This document shows, piece by piece, positions 28,485-38,718 of a stretch of 64,000 nucleotides of DNA. Every line of letters begins with the position of its first letter. Within the stretch, counting starts at the first letter, position 1. This DNA is from Elusimicrobiota bacterium. GTDB taxonomy: Bacteria > Elusimicrobiota > UBA8919. The translations under genes and the position numbers were made by a program. The stretch covers positions 68,088-132,087 of the forward strand of contig JAQUMH010000002.1 of the NCBI GenBank assembly GCA_028718185.1, written 5' to 3'. The notes under the pieces were generated by a model, which was not told the DNA's origin, ran no database searches, and was given only the letters and a program-made list of their open reading frames with translations.

Positions 28485-28513
28485 AGTATAACTTATTTCC
28501 TGTATTTTGTCAA
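28485..28513 (-). promoter_or_regulatory. Strong sigma-70 promoter upstream of the riboswitch
   Basis: Minus strand: -35 TTGACA (28508-28513), 17-base spacer, -10 TATACT (28485-28490). Transcription would start near 28478 and run through the aptamer into pseudopilin locus 1. Confidence 0.85.
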
Positions 28514-28606
28514 GTTTTTTTGGAGTGGTTTTTTTTAAAGAAAATCATGCAGACCAAGGTCGGCAACTACATCAATATTTTAGTAGTAACTCCTTACTCC
28601 GTGAAT

Positions 28607-28640
28607 AAAAAAAAGGGTAGGAAAACCCTACCCTTTTTTT
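28607..28640. terminator. Bidirectional rho-independent terminator after groEL
   Basis: GGGTAGG and CCTACCC form a hairpin with an AAAAC loop, flanked by eight A on one side and seven T on the other. It works for groEL on the minus strand and blocks read-through in either direction. Confidence 0.9.
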
Positions 28641-28673
28641 ATAACTATTTTTCTATTGAAGCTGTTTTTTCCA

Positions 28674-30446
<1,773 letters not shown>

Positions 30447-30740
30447 TTAACCAACTATCCCTAGTATATCATCTTGATGCATTATGAGATATTCCTTATC
30501 TTCAATTTTTATTTCTGTTCCGGAATATTTACCGTAAAGAATTTTATCACCTGACTTTACATCCATCGGAATCTTCTTTCCCGAATCGTCAACTTTACCG
30601 GGACCAACCGCAACAATTTCTCCTTCCTGCGGTTTCTCCTTCGCTGTATCAGGAATAATAATTCCACCTTTTTTCTGTTCCTTTTCTTCTAACGGTTTTA
30701 CAATAACCCTATCACCAAGCGGTTTTATCTTCATAGCCAT
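30447..30740 (-). CDS. groES: 10 kDa chaperonin GroES
   Basis: The co-chaperonin that caps GroEL. The 97-residue protein has [37 protein letters not shown], the mobile loop region, and ends in [25 protein letters not shown] precedes the ATG at about eight bases. Promoter at 30812-30839. Confidence 0.98.
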   Translation of the reverse strand: MAMKIKPLGDRVIVKPLEEKEQKKGGIIIPDTAKEKPQEGEIVAVGPGKVDDSGKKIPMDVKSGDKILYGKYSGTEIKIEDKEYLIMHQDDILGIVG

Positions 30741-30811
30741 AACTCAATTCACCCCCTTTCATTTATTTACTCTTAGATGCAACTCTGTTAAAAAAGTTTC
30801 AAAGAACTGTT

Positions 30812-30839
30812 AGTATACTTAATAAAATTGCATTGTCAA
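30812..30839 (-). promoter_or_regulatory. Sigma-70 promoter of groES-groEL
   Basis: Minus strand: -35 TTGACA (30834-30839), 16-base spacer, -10 TATACT (30812-30817), about 75 bases before the groES ATG. No CIRCE inverted repeat lies in the leader. Confidence 0.8.
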
Positions 30840-30840
30840 C

Positions 30841-31596
30841 CTAAAACTTCAAACCAAGACCAAAATCAACTCCCATGTGGTCTACTAGATATGTAGCTGC
30901 TACATTTATATATGTGAATGGAATCAGTGAAAAATTTACACCACCGACATATCTTGTCGCAGTTGTAGTAACATTGAGATTCAAAACCTTTCCGACACTA
31001 ACCAATTCAGCAGTTGCAAAATCCGTTTTAAGATTTGTACTATCTAAAGCAATTCCAATATATGGCTCTATCATAGGAATCTTTATAGAAAAAATGCCGG
31101 AAAGCGAATTGACACTTGCTTTGAATGTTGAATATTTCAACTGGTTATAAGAATACATGGCAGATAATCCCATTTTTACAACTGCAAATTCTTTTTCAAT
31201 AATACCGTACTTTACACCAGCACCGAGCATTTCAACACCTTGTGTTTTAGGAAAACCTCTAAGCGTAATATCAAAACCCATAGGAAGCCCTTTAGAAAGC
31301 TGGATAAACGGTAATCCGTACGGCTTTTTCCCAAGATTAGTTTTAAGAATAATATCGTCATCGGAAGGTTTCATAGATGAAGCAGTAGCAATTCCGACAT
31401 CAATACCCGGCACGAGTCCAAGCGTATTTCCTGAGTGGAACATACCACCTGCTAAAACCGAACCCAAATCTTTCGCTAATGGTTTCACATATGTATTCTC
31501 AAGCTTATTGATAAGTTCGTCAAAACCAAGCGTTGCCGAAAAACCATAACCCGAAACTAAAATACAAATTACAAAAAAACTAAAAATCTTTTTCAC
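30841..31596 (-). CDS. Predicted outer-membrane protein, DUF6588-like
   Basis: The 251-residue protein has a signal peptide (KKIFSFFVICILVSGYGFSA) and then alternating amphipathic strands (GFDITLRGFP, VKMGLSAMYSYNQLKYSTF, YINVAATYLVDHMGVDFGLGLKF), ending in a terminal phenylalanine like outer-membrane beta-barrels. Start: the GTG at 31596 has AAGGAGG seven bases before it; the longer frame from 31656 runs through a GTGTAATG-type word repeat. The function is unknown. It stops right at the groES promoter. Confidence 0.75.
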   Translation of the reverse strand: MKKIFSFFVICILVSGYGFSATLGFDELINKLENTYVKPLAKDLGSVLAGGMFHSGNTLGLVPGIDVGIATASSMKPSDDDIILKTNLGKKPYGLPFIQLSKGLPMGFDITLRGFPKTQGVEMLGAGVKYGIIEKEFAVVKMGLSAMYSYNQLKYSTFKASVNSLSGIFSIKIPMIEPYIGIALDSTNLKTDFATAELVSVGKVLNLNVTTTATRYVGGVNFSLIPFTYINVAATYLVDHMGVDFGLGLKF

Positions 31597-31685
31597 AACT
31601 TTACCTCCTTTGAAAAATGTGTAAAGTGTGATGTGTGATGTGTAATGAAACAACACTCATCATACCTGTTTAACACATAACTAAA

Positions 31686-32411
31686 TTATTTGTTTTGCAA
31701 ATTTTCAAAAACTATTTTAAGACCTTGTAGAGTAAGGTCTTCATCAACTATAAAATTTTCCCAAGAGGTCTTAGAAAAATATTTTGAAATAAAATTTGAA
31801 TAACCACCCGTTAAAATAATTTTTAACTTTTTACTATTTGAAAAGTCACCCTTAATCCTTTCTACCACCTCCTTTATCAAACCAATATGTCCATAAAATA
31901 TTCCGGACAATATTGCTTCTTCCGTATTTTTACCTATAACATTATCAGGTATCCGAGGTTCTACTTTTGGAAGTTTTGCTGTTCTTTCATATAAAGAACC
32001 GGCAGACATCTTAATTCCCGGTGCAATCACCCCGCCTAAATACTCGCCTTTTTCAGAAATAACATCAAAAGTAGTGGCAGTTCCGGTATCAATAACTATT
32101 GAAGGAGTACCATACAACTCATTTGCTGCAACAACATTGACAAGCCGGTCAGTACCAACTTGTTTGGGATTTTTTAACTTTATTTCTACTCGAACATTTT
32201 TATAGTTAACAACTACAGGTTTTTTTAATTTTTTCCCCACTCTTGAAGTCAGGCTTGGAACAACGGATGAAATTATAGCCCTATCAGAACCAAGATATGG
32301 AATTCTATTGAACTTTCCTGAAAGTACTTTCCTTTTTGAGATTAATTTTCCATTTTCAAAGAACCCGAAATTAATTGTTGTATTCCCAATATCAACCGCA
32401 AGTAGTTTCAT
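31686..32411 (-). CDS. coaX: Type III pantothenate kinase
   Basis: CoaX phosphorylates pantothenate in coenzyme A synthesis. The 241-residue protein has the N-terminal VDIGNTTINFGFF (phosphate-binding), VGTDRLVNV, IDTGTATTFDVI and GGVIAPGIKMSAGSLYERTAKLP, all hallmark blocks of type III kinases. Its ATG overlaps the previous gene by ATGA. It lies in a small-cofactor region with birA and nadC. Confidence 0.95.
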   Translation of the reverse strand: MKLLAVDIGNTTINFGFFENGKLISKRKVLSGKFNRIPYLGSDRAIISSVVPSLTSRVGKKLKKPVVVNYKNVRVEIKLKNPKQVGTDRLVNVVAANELYGTPSIVIDTGTATTFDVISEKGEYLGGVIAPGIKMSAGSLYERTAKLPKVEPRIPDNVIGKNTEEAILSGIFYGHIGLIKEVVERIKGDFSNSKKLKIILTGGYSNFISKYFSKTSWENFIVDEDLTLQGLKIVFENLQNK

Positions 32412-32977
32412 TGTAAAGGTTTTATTGTAAGAAGGGATGCTTTGCCGGATTTAAGATGGAGCGTTCTCTTATTATATTGGTCGTTTATTTGTTTTCCATC
32501 AACCAAAAAAGCATATTTATATTCACCCGGCGAAAGCAAAACCATAGCTTCCCAAAAAAAGTTTACACCTTTTTTCATCGGATTTGCTTTTTTATCCCAT
32601 TTATTAAAATCACCTATAAGAAATACATTTTTAGGCTTTGAACTTCTATAACGAAAAATTATTTTCCTTTTTTGTAATTTATCCGACCCGTTTGCATTAT
32701 TGACAACAGTCTCCGGTTTTACTGAAGTAGGTACATTTGAATTAGCAAACCTATCAGATTTAGAAGACGTTGCTGTTGGCGTGGCTATTACTACCTCAAC
32801 CTTTCTTATCTTTCCGCTTTGTTTATCAGATAGTTGCGAAAAAGATTCTCCGGTTGCGGTAGTTTGAAGAACCGGTTTTTTTACATTTCTCTCTTTGAGA
32901 TATAAAAGCCAGCTACCTATTAAAATTAAAACAATCCCGACACCAAATCCCACATACGAAATAATTTTCTTATCCAT
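32408..32977 (-). CDS. Membrane-anchored protein with an AMPK-type glycogen-binding (CBM48-like) domain
   Basis: The 189-residue protein has one N-terminal membrane helix (ISYVGFGVGIVLILIGSWLLYL), a polar, Thr/Ser-rich linker to about residue 100, then an early-set/CBM48 domain: VFLIGDFNKWDKKANPM, WEAMVLLSPGEYKYAFLVDG. This is the glycogen-binding fold of AMPK beta subunits and branching enzymes, here outside the cytoplasm judging by the single anchor. It overlaps the upstream gene by 8 bases and coaX by 4. Which polysaccharide or protein it binds is unknown. ATG 32995 is an alternative start. Confidence 0.75.
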   Translation of the reverse strand: MDKKIISYVGFGVGIVLILIGSWLLYLKERNVKKPVLQTTATGESFSQLSDKQSGKIRKVEVVIATPTATSSKSDRFANSNVPTSVKPETVVNNANGSDKLQKRKIIFRYRSSKPKNVFLIGDFNKWDKKANPMKKGVNFFWEAMVLLSPGEYKYAFLVDGKQINDQYNKRTLHLKSGKASLLTIKPLQ

Positions 32978-33422
32978 TTTTATTTTGTAACTCAAGGTTA
33001 ATCTTCATTTCTACCTGTTCCATCTTTTTCTGAATACCGTCTATTTTTCTTGAAATATCTTCCGTGTGTTCTGTAAGATTAGAAATTACCGGCACAAGCG
33101 CATCCACTTTTGACGGTTGATTTTGGCCCTGTGTCGTTTTTAAATCATCTATTTTTGTTGATATTTTATTAAAAACAGCCTGAACAGATGATTCAACATC
33201 CTCCCTGAACATGTCCATTTTTGCAGTAAGCTCATCTATTCTTTCCTCAACTAACCCGATAATCATCGTTTTATCCTGCTGTGAAAAATCCTCTGCCGTT
33301 TGCCTTTTCACTTTTTCCAAAAGAAGTAAAACAACAGATATTGTTATAAAACATAATCCTATTGCAATTATTATAACAAGCCATATAGCATTCAAATTAT
33401 TGAGACCGTTCAAAATACCCAT
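32970..33422 (-). CDS. Small membrane-anchored coiled-coil protein
   Basis: I do not recognise this 150-residue protein. It has one hydrophobic helix near the N-terminus (IWLVIIIAIGLCFITISVVLLL) and then a long heptad-rich region to the end (EERIDELTAKMDMF, IDGIQKKMEQVEMK), so it is probably a trans-membrane coiled coil. It overlaps the CBM48-like gene by 8 bases, so the two may form a complex. Confidence 0.6.
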   Translation of the reverse strand: MGILNGLNNLNAIWLVIIIAIGLCFITISVVLLLLEKVKRQTAEDFSQQDKTMIIGLVEERIDELTAKMDMFREDVESSVQAVFNKISTKIDDLKTTQGQNQPSKVDALVPVISNLTEHTEDISRKIDGIQKKMEQVEMKINLELQNKNG

Positions 33423-33470
33423 ATTTATTTATTCTTTGATTCCCTGTGATTTACAACAAGATACTTTGAT

Positions 33471-33560
33471 TGTCATTCCGCACTTGATGCGGAATCCAAT
33501 ATTTTTTCTGGATTGCCACTGGAGTCTAACCTATAGATTCCCGCTTTCACGGGAATGACA
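33471..33560. repeat. MITE-like repeat with TGTCATTCC/GGAATGACA ends
   Basis: Nine-base terminal inverted repeats enclose three smaller hairpins (ATTCCGCACTTGATGCGGAAT-like, GGATTGCCACTGG and ATTCCCGC/GCGGGAAT). No protein coded. A related hairpin is at 35284-35304. Confidence 0.75.
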
Positions 33561-33609
33561 GACTTATAAACATATTATATTAAATTTTTAGGGAAAATCA
33601 ACATGGTTT

Positions 33610-34269
33610 TCAACTTTTGCAATATTTTTTGTACTTCTCAAATATTTCTTTATCAGTAAATCTAAAATGATAATTTTCAAAGTTTTTGATTATCCTGTTT
33701 AAAATATTTATAATAGTCCACTTTTTTCTTGTAATTTCTTTCATCGAAATCGCTATATTTTTAAGACTTTTAGGGATTTTATTGTTGATATTTATTCCGA
33801 CACCGATTACAACCCATTCAGCATTACTTTTACTTATGGAACTTTCCGTAAGAATTCCTGCAATCTTTTTATGTTCTTTCTTTACTTTTCCGGTATCTAT
33901 TTTAATCATAATATCATTCGGGGGTTTAATAAAGCAGGAGTATCTTTTATTTTTCATCCGGGTAACCGAACAGGTATTTTTAAAAACATCAATTATTGCC
34001 AGTGCCATTTTATAGGTCAATAACTGGATTTTTTGCGGTTTATCCAAGATAACCGGTTTAAGAATTATCGAGAAATAAAGTCCCCCTTTACCCGAATCCC
34101 ATCCCCGTTCAAACTGCCCCCGCCCGTTTAACTGTTTTTCAGAAACAATAATTGTTCCCGTAACAGATTTTTTTGCAATTTTTTTGGCATAATCCTGGGT
34201 TGAATCTATTTCTGAAAACCAAATTATATTTTTACCGAAATATTTAGTGTTTAGTTTTTTAACTATCAT
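33610..34269 (-). CDS. birA: Biotin-acetyl-CoA-carboxylase ligase, catalytic domain only
   Basis: BirA attaches biotin to the carrier protein of acetyl-CoA carboxylase, the complex that includes AccA and AccD of this window. The 219-residue protein has FSEIDSTQDYAKK, the biotinyl-AMP loop GRGQFERGWDS and GGLYFSIILKP, then KPPNDIMI and GVGININNKIP. It lacks the N-terminal helix-turn-helix of E. coli BirA, so it is a group I ligase without repressor function. The C-terminal domain is short. Confidence 0.92.
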   Translation of the reverse strand: MIVKKLNTKYFGKNIIWFSEIDSTQDYAKKIAKKSVTGTIIVSEKQLNGRGQFERGWDSGKGGLYFSIILKPVILDKPQKIQLLTYKMALAIIDVFKNTCSVTRMKNKRYSCFIKPPNDIMIKIDTGKVKKEHKKIAGILTESSISKSNAEWVVIGVGININNKIPKSLKNIAISMKEITRKKWTIINILNRIIKNFENYHFRFTDKEIFEKYKKYCKS

Positions 34270-34299
34270 TTTTGTATTCTATTTAGCTTAGAGGAACTT

Positions 34300-34331
34300 T
34301 ATTGCGGCTTGCCAAGGGCAAGCCACTACAT
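34300..34331. repeat. REP-like hairpin downstream of nadC
   Basis: GGCTTGCCAAGGGCAAGCC with tail ACTACATT, the CAAGGGC type. Confidence 0.75.
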
Positions 34332-34360
34332 TCTTTATACAATATTTCCAACAAACTAAT

Positions 34361-35242
34361 CTATTTAGCTATTTCCAAGCAGATATCAAGTGATGGTGCG
34401 GAATGAGTAATTTTACCTATTGAGATTCTATCAGGTTTAAGAGATACTATTTTTTTTATGGTTTTAATACTGACATTGCCTGATATTTCTATTTCAGAAT
34501 TTGAATTTTCATGGATATATTTTATCGCTTTTTTCATTTCGCGGTAATTCATATTATCAAGCATAATTATATCGGGCTTTAATTTTACAAATATTTCCAC
34601 TTGTCTGATATTTTGGGCTTCAATCTCAATTTTTATTTTTGGATTTTCTTTCTTTAATTTCTTAACTTTAAACTCCAAACCTGCCTTGCCGGCAGGCAGG
34701 TCCTCAGCCATTTCTAAATGGTTATCTTTTATTAAAACCATATCCGAAAGATTCAACCGGTGATTGTACCCTCCGCCGCACCGAACAGCATATTTTTCTA
34801 ATTCTCGTAATAAAGGCGTCGTTTTTCTTGTATCATATATCTTTGGACATTGGACATCGCCCGCCACTAAACATTGGCGAGGCAGGGACATCGGACCTCG
34901 GACTATTTCTACATATTTTCTTGTTAATGTTGCTATTCCTGAAAGGTGTTGCATGAAATTCAAGGCAGTTCTTTCACCGGTCAAAATTGCTCTTGCCTTA
35001 CCTTTCAATTCCGCAACTACTTGCCTATTCTTAACTCTTTGACCTTCCTTGACATTCTTTTTAAAAATAATTTTTTTATCCAATTGTTGAAAAACCATTT
35101 TTGCCATATCCAAACCGCAAATTATTCCGTTCTCTTTTACCATAATTTCCGCAGAAATTATTTTATCTTTTGGTATAAACAAGTTCGTGGTAATATCACC
35201 TTTTGGTGTATCTTCTTTTAACGCAAGCTTTATTAAGTTCAT
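34361..35242 (-). CDS. nadC: Nicotinate-nucleotide pyrophosphorylase carrying two in-frame repeats
   Basis: NadC (quinolinate phosphoribosyltransferase) makes nicotinate mononucleotide for NAD. Family motifs are present: AERTALNFMQHLSGIAT-like block, DTRKTTP, KYAVRCGGGYNHRLNL, IKDNH and DIIMLDNM. Two stretches do not fit the family: GPMSLPRQCLVAGDVQCP before IYDTRKTTP and DLPAGKAG after IKDNHLEMAE, both encoded by dispersed repeats. Without them the protein would have a normal length of about 270; with them it is 293. Start is the ATG at 35242; the longer frame to 35359 runs through repeats. Whether the enzyme is active is not known; all catalytic motifs are intact. Confidence 0.92.
   Translation of the reverse strand: MNLIKLALKEDTPKGDITTNLFIPKDKIISAEIMVKENGIICGLDMAKMVFQQLDKKIIFKKNVKEGQRVKNRQVVAELKGKARAILTGERTALNFMQHLSGIATLTRKYVEIVRGPMSLPRQCLVAGDVQCPKIYDTRKTTPLLRELEKYAVRCGGGYNHRLNLSDMVLIKDNHLEMAEDLPAGKAGLEFKVKKLKKENPKIKIEIEAQNIRQVEIFVKLKPDIIMLDNMNYREMKKAIKYIHENSNSEIEISGNVSIKTIKKIVSLKPDRISIGKITHSAPSLDICLEIAK
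34681..34703. repeat. CCTGCC/GGCAGG palindrome inside nadC
   Basis: CCTGCCTTGCCGGCAGGCAGG in the coding strand's complement gives DLPAGKAG in the protein. A similar CTGCCTGACGGCAG sits at about 21793. Confidence 0.8.
34843..34905. repeat. GGACAT element inside nadC
   Basis: About 60 bases nearly identical to the intergenic copy at 26617-26676: TTGGACATTGGACATCGCC, CGCCACTAAACATTGGCGAGG, CAGGGACATCGGAC. The encoded peptide PMSLPRQCLVAGDVQCP would differ from that of the intergenic copy at one position. Confidence 0.88.
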
Positions 35243-35336
35243 AGTGTTTAGTTCGTAGTTCATAGTTTTTTGCTGATAGATTCCCGATAGAATCACTCGG
35301 GAATGACACTGTTGCTTTTTCAACAGTGTCATTTTA
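35243..35336. repeat. Word repeats and a perfect 13-bp hairpin between nadC and uvrB
   Basis: TAGTTCGTAGTTCATAG words, an ATTCCCGA/TCGGGAAT hairpin, and AATGACACTGTTG (35302-35314) with its exact complement CAACAGTGTCATT (35321-35333) around a CTTTTT loop, just after the uvrB stop. Confidence 0.7.
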
Positions 35337-37442
35337 TCAAATTTTCTTTTTGTTTGCAACTTGCATCTCTTTTAATTCAAAAACCTTGTCCCTTAACACG
35401 GCAGCGAGTTCAAAATTAAGATTGTCGGCAGCGTCTTTCATTTCTTTTTCAAGTTGTAAGATAATTTCAGGAATGTTTTTCTTTGAGGCATATTTTATTC
35501 CATCCTCTCCCAATAGTGTTAATGACTCTTTTTTTGCGTTGTATTGGAATTCTTCGAGCTCATTAATTGCTTTTATTATTGATTTAGGCGTAATATTGTG
35601 TTTTTTGTTATATTCAACCTGTTTTTGTCTTCTACGGCTCATCTCACTTATCGCCCGTTGCATTGAACCTGTTATATTGTCAGCATACAAAATTACAAAA
35701 CCATTTATATTTCTTGAAGCACGACCTGAAACCTGAATCAAGGATGTTTCGCTTCTTAAAAAACCTTCTTTGTCGGCATCCAAAACAGCGACTAAAGAAA
35801 CTTCCGGTAAATCAAGTCCTTCTCGCAAAAGATTTACTCCCACCAGAACATCAAATATTCCTTTTCGCAAATCGCCAAGAATTTCGATTCGCTCAAGCGC
35901 TTCAATATCAGAATGAAGATATTTAACCCGTAACTTTTTTTCAAAGAGGTAATCTGCAAGGTCTTCTGCCATTCTTTTTGTAAGCGTAGTTACTAACACC
36001 CGTTCTTTTTTTGCTACACGTTTTTCTATTTCAGCGATTAAATCATCTATTTGATTTTCTGTCGGTTTAATCACAATTTCCGGGTCAATAAGTCCAGTAG
36101 GCCGAACAATCTGCTCAACAATAACACCTTTTGATTTCTTTAATTCATATTCTGACGGGGTTGCTGAAAGATAAATTACATTCTTAACAATTGATTCAAA
36201 TTCTTCAAACTTTTGAGGACGGTTATCCAGTGCTGACGGCAAACGGAATCCAAACTCTATAAGTGTTTCTTTTCTTGCTTTATCGCCATTATACATACCG
36301 CGAATCTGCGGAACTGTTACATGAGATTCATCTATAACGGTAAGAAAATCTCCCGGAAAATAATCTATTAAACAGCCAGGACGGCTTTCGGCAGGGCGCC
36401 CCGAAAGATGTCTTGAATAATTTTCAATTCCATGACAATATCCCATCTCACGCATCATTTCTATATCGTAGTTTGTTCTTTGCTCAATCCGCTGTGCTTC
36501 AAGTAATTTTCCTTCTTTTTTGAAAAATTGGACCCGGTCCTGTAACTCTCTTTTTATTTCTTCAATTGCTTTTTCTAATCGTGGTTGTTCAGTAACAAAA
36601 TGTTTGGCGGGATAAACAAAATAACGAGAGGCGTTAGAATCTCCGATGTCCGATGTCCGATGTCTGGATGAAGACAAAGGGCGTTCTTGTGTTCTTGTGT
36701 TCTTGTGTTCTAGAGTCTTTCCTGTCAAGGGGTTTATTTCGGTTAGCTTTTTTACTTCGTCGTTGTCAAATTCAACACGTACTGCTGTCTCGGCATTTGC
36801 AGGGAATATTTCTACTATATCACCCCGGACACGGAATTTTCCTCTACTAAAATCAATGTCATTTCTTTCATAATGAATACCAATAAGTTCTTTCAGTAGA
36901 AAATCCCGATGTAATGTTTTACCTTTTTCAATAACAACACACATTCTCTTAAAATCGTCCGGAGAACCGAGATTATAAATAGCAGAAACAGATGCAACAA
37001 CTATTACATCATTTCTTGACAAAATAGAAGAGGTTGCTTTCAATCGTAACCTGTCTATGTGGTCGTTGATTGACGCATCTTTTTCAATATAAGTATCAGT
37101 TTGTGGAATATATGCTTCGGGTTGATAGTAATCATAATATGAAACAAAATATTCCACAGCATTTTCCGGAAAAAATGATTTGAATTCGGAATAAAGTTGT
37201 GCAGCAAGTGTCTTATTATGCGAGATTACAAGGGTTGGTTTGTTTATCTGAGCAATTACGTTTGCAATAGTAAATGTTTTTCCGGAACCGGTTACGCCGA
37301 GTAGAACCTGATTAGAAGAACGGCGTTCTAATGTTCTAATGTTCTGATGTTCTTGGGTTCTAATTCCTTCAACAAGTTGATTGATTGCTTCGGGCTGGTC
37401 GCCTGCAGGCTTGAATTTTGATACAAGTTTAAAGGTGTTCAC
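35337..37442 (-). CDS. uvrB: Excinuclease ABC subunit B with two in-frame repeats
   Basis: UvrB is the damage-verifying helicase of nucleotide excision repair. Family blocks: [11 protein letters not shown], Walker [23 protein letters not shown] (beta hairpin), [44 protein letters not shown] and a C-terminal UVR motif. Two repeat-derived segments are foreign: [16 protein letters not shown] before Walker A (about 11 residues more than E. coli) and [15 protein letters not shown]- [14 protein letters not shown] after PLTGKT (about 24 more). Length 701 against the usual 660-670. The GTG at 37442 is chosen: it lies seven bases after the upstream stop and gives the normal N-terminus. Confidence 0.95.
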   Translation of the reverse strand: MNTFKLVSKFKPAGDQPEAINQLVEGIRTQEHQNIRTLERRSSNQVLLGVTGSGKTFTIANVIAQINKPTLVISHNKTLAAQLYSEFKSFFPENAVEYFVSYYDYYQPEAYIPQTDTYIEKDASINDHIDRLRLKATSSILSRNDVIVVASVSAIYNLGSPDDFKRMCVVIEKGKTLHRDFLLKELIGIHYERNDIDFSRGKFRVRGDIVEIFPANAETAVRVEFDNDEVKKLTEINPLTGKTLEHKNTRTQERPLSSSRHRTSDIGDSNASRYFVYPAKHFVTEQPRLEKAIEEIKRELQDRVQFFKKEGKLLEAQRIEQRTNYDIEMMREMGYCHGIENYSRHLSGRPAESRPGCLIDYFPGDFLTVIDESHVTVPQIRGMYNGDKARKETLIEFGFRLPSALDNRPQKFEEFESIVKNVIYLSATPSEYELKKSKGVIVEQIVRPTGLIDPEIVIKPTENQIDDLIAEIEKRVAKKERVLVTTLTKRMAEDLADYLFEKKLRVKYLHSDIEALERIEILGDLRKGIFDVLVGVNLLREGLDLPEVSLVAVLDADKEGFLRSETSLIQVSGRASRNINGFVILYADNITGSMQRAISEMSRRRQKQVEYNKKHNITPKSIIKAINELEEFQYNAKKESLTLLGEDGIKYASKKNIPEIILQLEKEMKDAADNLNFELAAVLRDKVFELKEMQVANKKKI
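36636..36711. repeat. Word repeat inside uvrB (TCCGATG and GTTCTTGT families)
   Basis: TCCGATGTCCGATGTCCGATG, then TTCTTGTGTTCTTGTGTTCTTG. Both words also appear outside genes. It codes the longer foreign segment of UvrB. Confidence 0.85.
37312..37366. repeat. Word repeat inside uvrB (GTTCTAAT/GTTCTGAT family)
   Basis: AACGGCGTTCTAATGTTC, then TAATGTTCTGATGTTCTTGG, placed just before Walker A. The same words code the N-terminus of PurN (60243-60290). Confidence 0.85.
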
Positions 37443-37449
37443 AAAAATA

Positions 37450-38718
37450 TTACAAATTCCAGTTCGGGCTAAGCTCTTTCCAAGAACTTCTTGAAGGTCT
37501 GCTGCTGTTAAATAAAATGTTTGATGCAGCAACCGGGTCATAATATATATCAAATGTCCCTGTTCCACTCATAGTGCCAATAACTATAACACAACCGACA
37601 AAACCGGGATTGCCGGAATACGTCATGTTGCCTCCTATATGAGCAAAACCTTTAAACAAAATTTTAGTTAACGCAGCAGTTGGTTTGCAAGTATGCAATC
37701 CGTTATCAATATTAATCCCACTACCAGTTTCATATTGTCCCGTCGCGGAAGTATCGTTACAATATTCCTGATATTCTTTCCATGCATCAGGAGGAACATT
37801 CACTGTAGGACTGCCCGCTCCGTTTCCATTACCATCCAAATTGCCTCTAACAATTAGATTGCCTGCCAAATATGAGTTTTTGAATGAACAGTTACCGGTT
37901 ATGTAATATGTTCTTGTAGTTGCATTAGTCAAATTTTTAAATTCACCACTTCCCACATAATAAGAACTTCCTGCCGGTGTTTGTACTGCACCAGCTAGTG
38001 CAGGCGCTCCGGTGACTTTTTGTGCTTCAAGTGCATAATCGTTAAATCTAATATCCGGTAAATCCGGAACATCGTAGCCAGCATGCCATTCGGCAAGTTC
38101 TTCATCAGCAAGAGAACCGTATTTTGGCAGTGCACCTGATGTATATCTTGGAGTAATGTAACCCCGTGCATATTTTCTGGGAAATAAGGCACCACAAGTA
38201 ATGGTGGAAAGCGAATACATAGGACCCCAATGTATTTGTGCATTACCACCGACATTTATAGCCGCCGCATTAAGAGCACCCTTTACACACGTTTTAGCAT
38301 AAACTGCCTGAATAGTCCTGAATTCCGCAGTAGCTAAATCCTTACCGGACGCGGTTATTGTTACTTCATTTGAATCAGGACCGCTAGACAATTTTACTTT
38401 GTAATAACCACCTTCAACATCGGAAAATATAGTTTGACCATTATAATCAGAAACAACTGCTCCGGCACAAACTATATCCCAAATCCCTGTCTCATTTAAT
38501 TTAAAAACCCCTCTGTCGAGCCCTGCCTCAGCTAAATGAAACGCTCTCGTAGTTTTTGTTTCTCTCACTGTCCATTTTGCTTCATTACCTGACATAAAAA
38601 CAAGTGCAGGAATTACAATACCAACAATCATAGCAATAATGAGCATAATGATGACAACTTGCCCTCTAGAGGCGGGAAGTGGGAAGTGGAAAGTAGAAAG
38701 TAGTTTTTTGTTTTTCAT
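37450..38718 (-). CDS. PilX-like protein of pseudopilin locus 2
   Basis: The 422-residue protein has a hydrophobic helix ([26 protein letters not shown]) and an [16 protein letters not shown] segment typical of PilX N-terminal domains, then a long region with short glycine-rich strands ([44 protein letters not shown]), probably a beta-solenoid as in the locus 1 partners. Start at 38718 has GGAGG before it and overlaps the stop of the four-helix-bundle gene (ATGA). Residues [10 protein letters not shown] before the helix come from a GGGAAGTGG word repeat. uvrB follows seven bases on. Confidence 0.85.
   Translation of the reverse strand: MKNKKLLSTFHFPLPASRGQVVIIMLIIAMIVGIVIPALVFMSGNEAKWTVRETKTTRAFHLAEAGLDRGVFKLNETGIWDIVCAGAVVSDYNGQTIFSDVEGGYYKVKLSSGPDSNEVTITASGKDLATAEFRTIQAVYAKTCVKGALNAAAINVGGNAQIHWGPMYSLSTITCGALFPRKYARGYITPRYTSGALPKYGSLADEELAEWHAGYDVPDLPDIRFNDYALEAQKVTGAPALAGAVQTPAGSSYYVGSGEFKNLTNATTRTYYITGNCSFKNSYLAGNLIVRGNLDGNGNGAGSPTVNVPPDAWKEYQEYCNDTSATGQYETGSGINIDNGLHTCKPTAALTKILFKGFAHIGGNMTYSGNPGFVGCVIVIGTMSGTGTFDIYYDPVAASNILFNSSRPSRSSWKELSPNWNL
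38660..38706. repeat. GGGAAGTGG word repeat at the N-terminus of the PilX-like gene
   Basis: GCGGGAAGTGGGAAGTGG then AAAGTAGAAAGTAG, coding the residues ahead of the membrane helix. The complementary words are at 39078-39140. Confidence 0.7.

Noticed and set aside
30741-30840. CIRCE operator before groES
   Set aside because: No TTAGCACTC-N9-GAGTGCTAA or close variant is present; only a sigma-70 promoter is seen.
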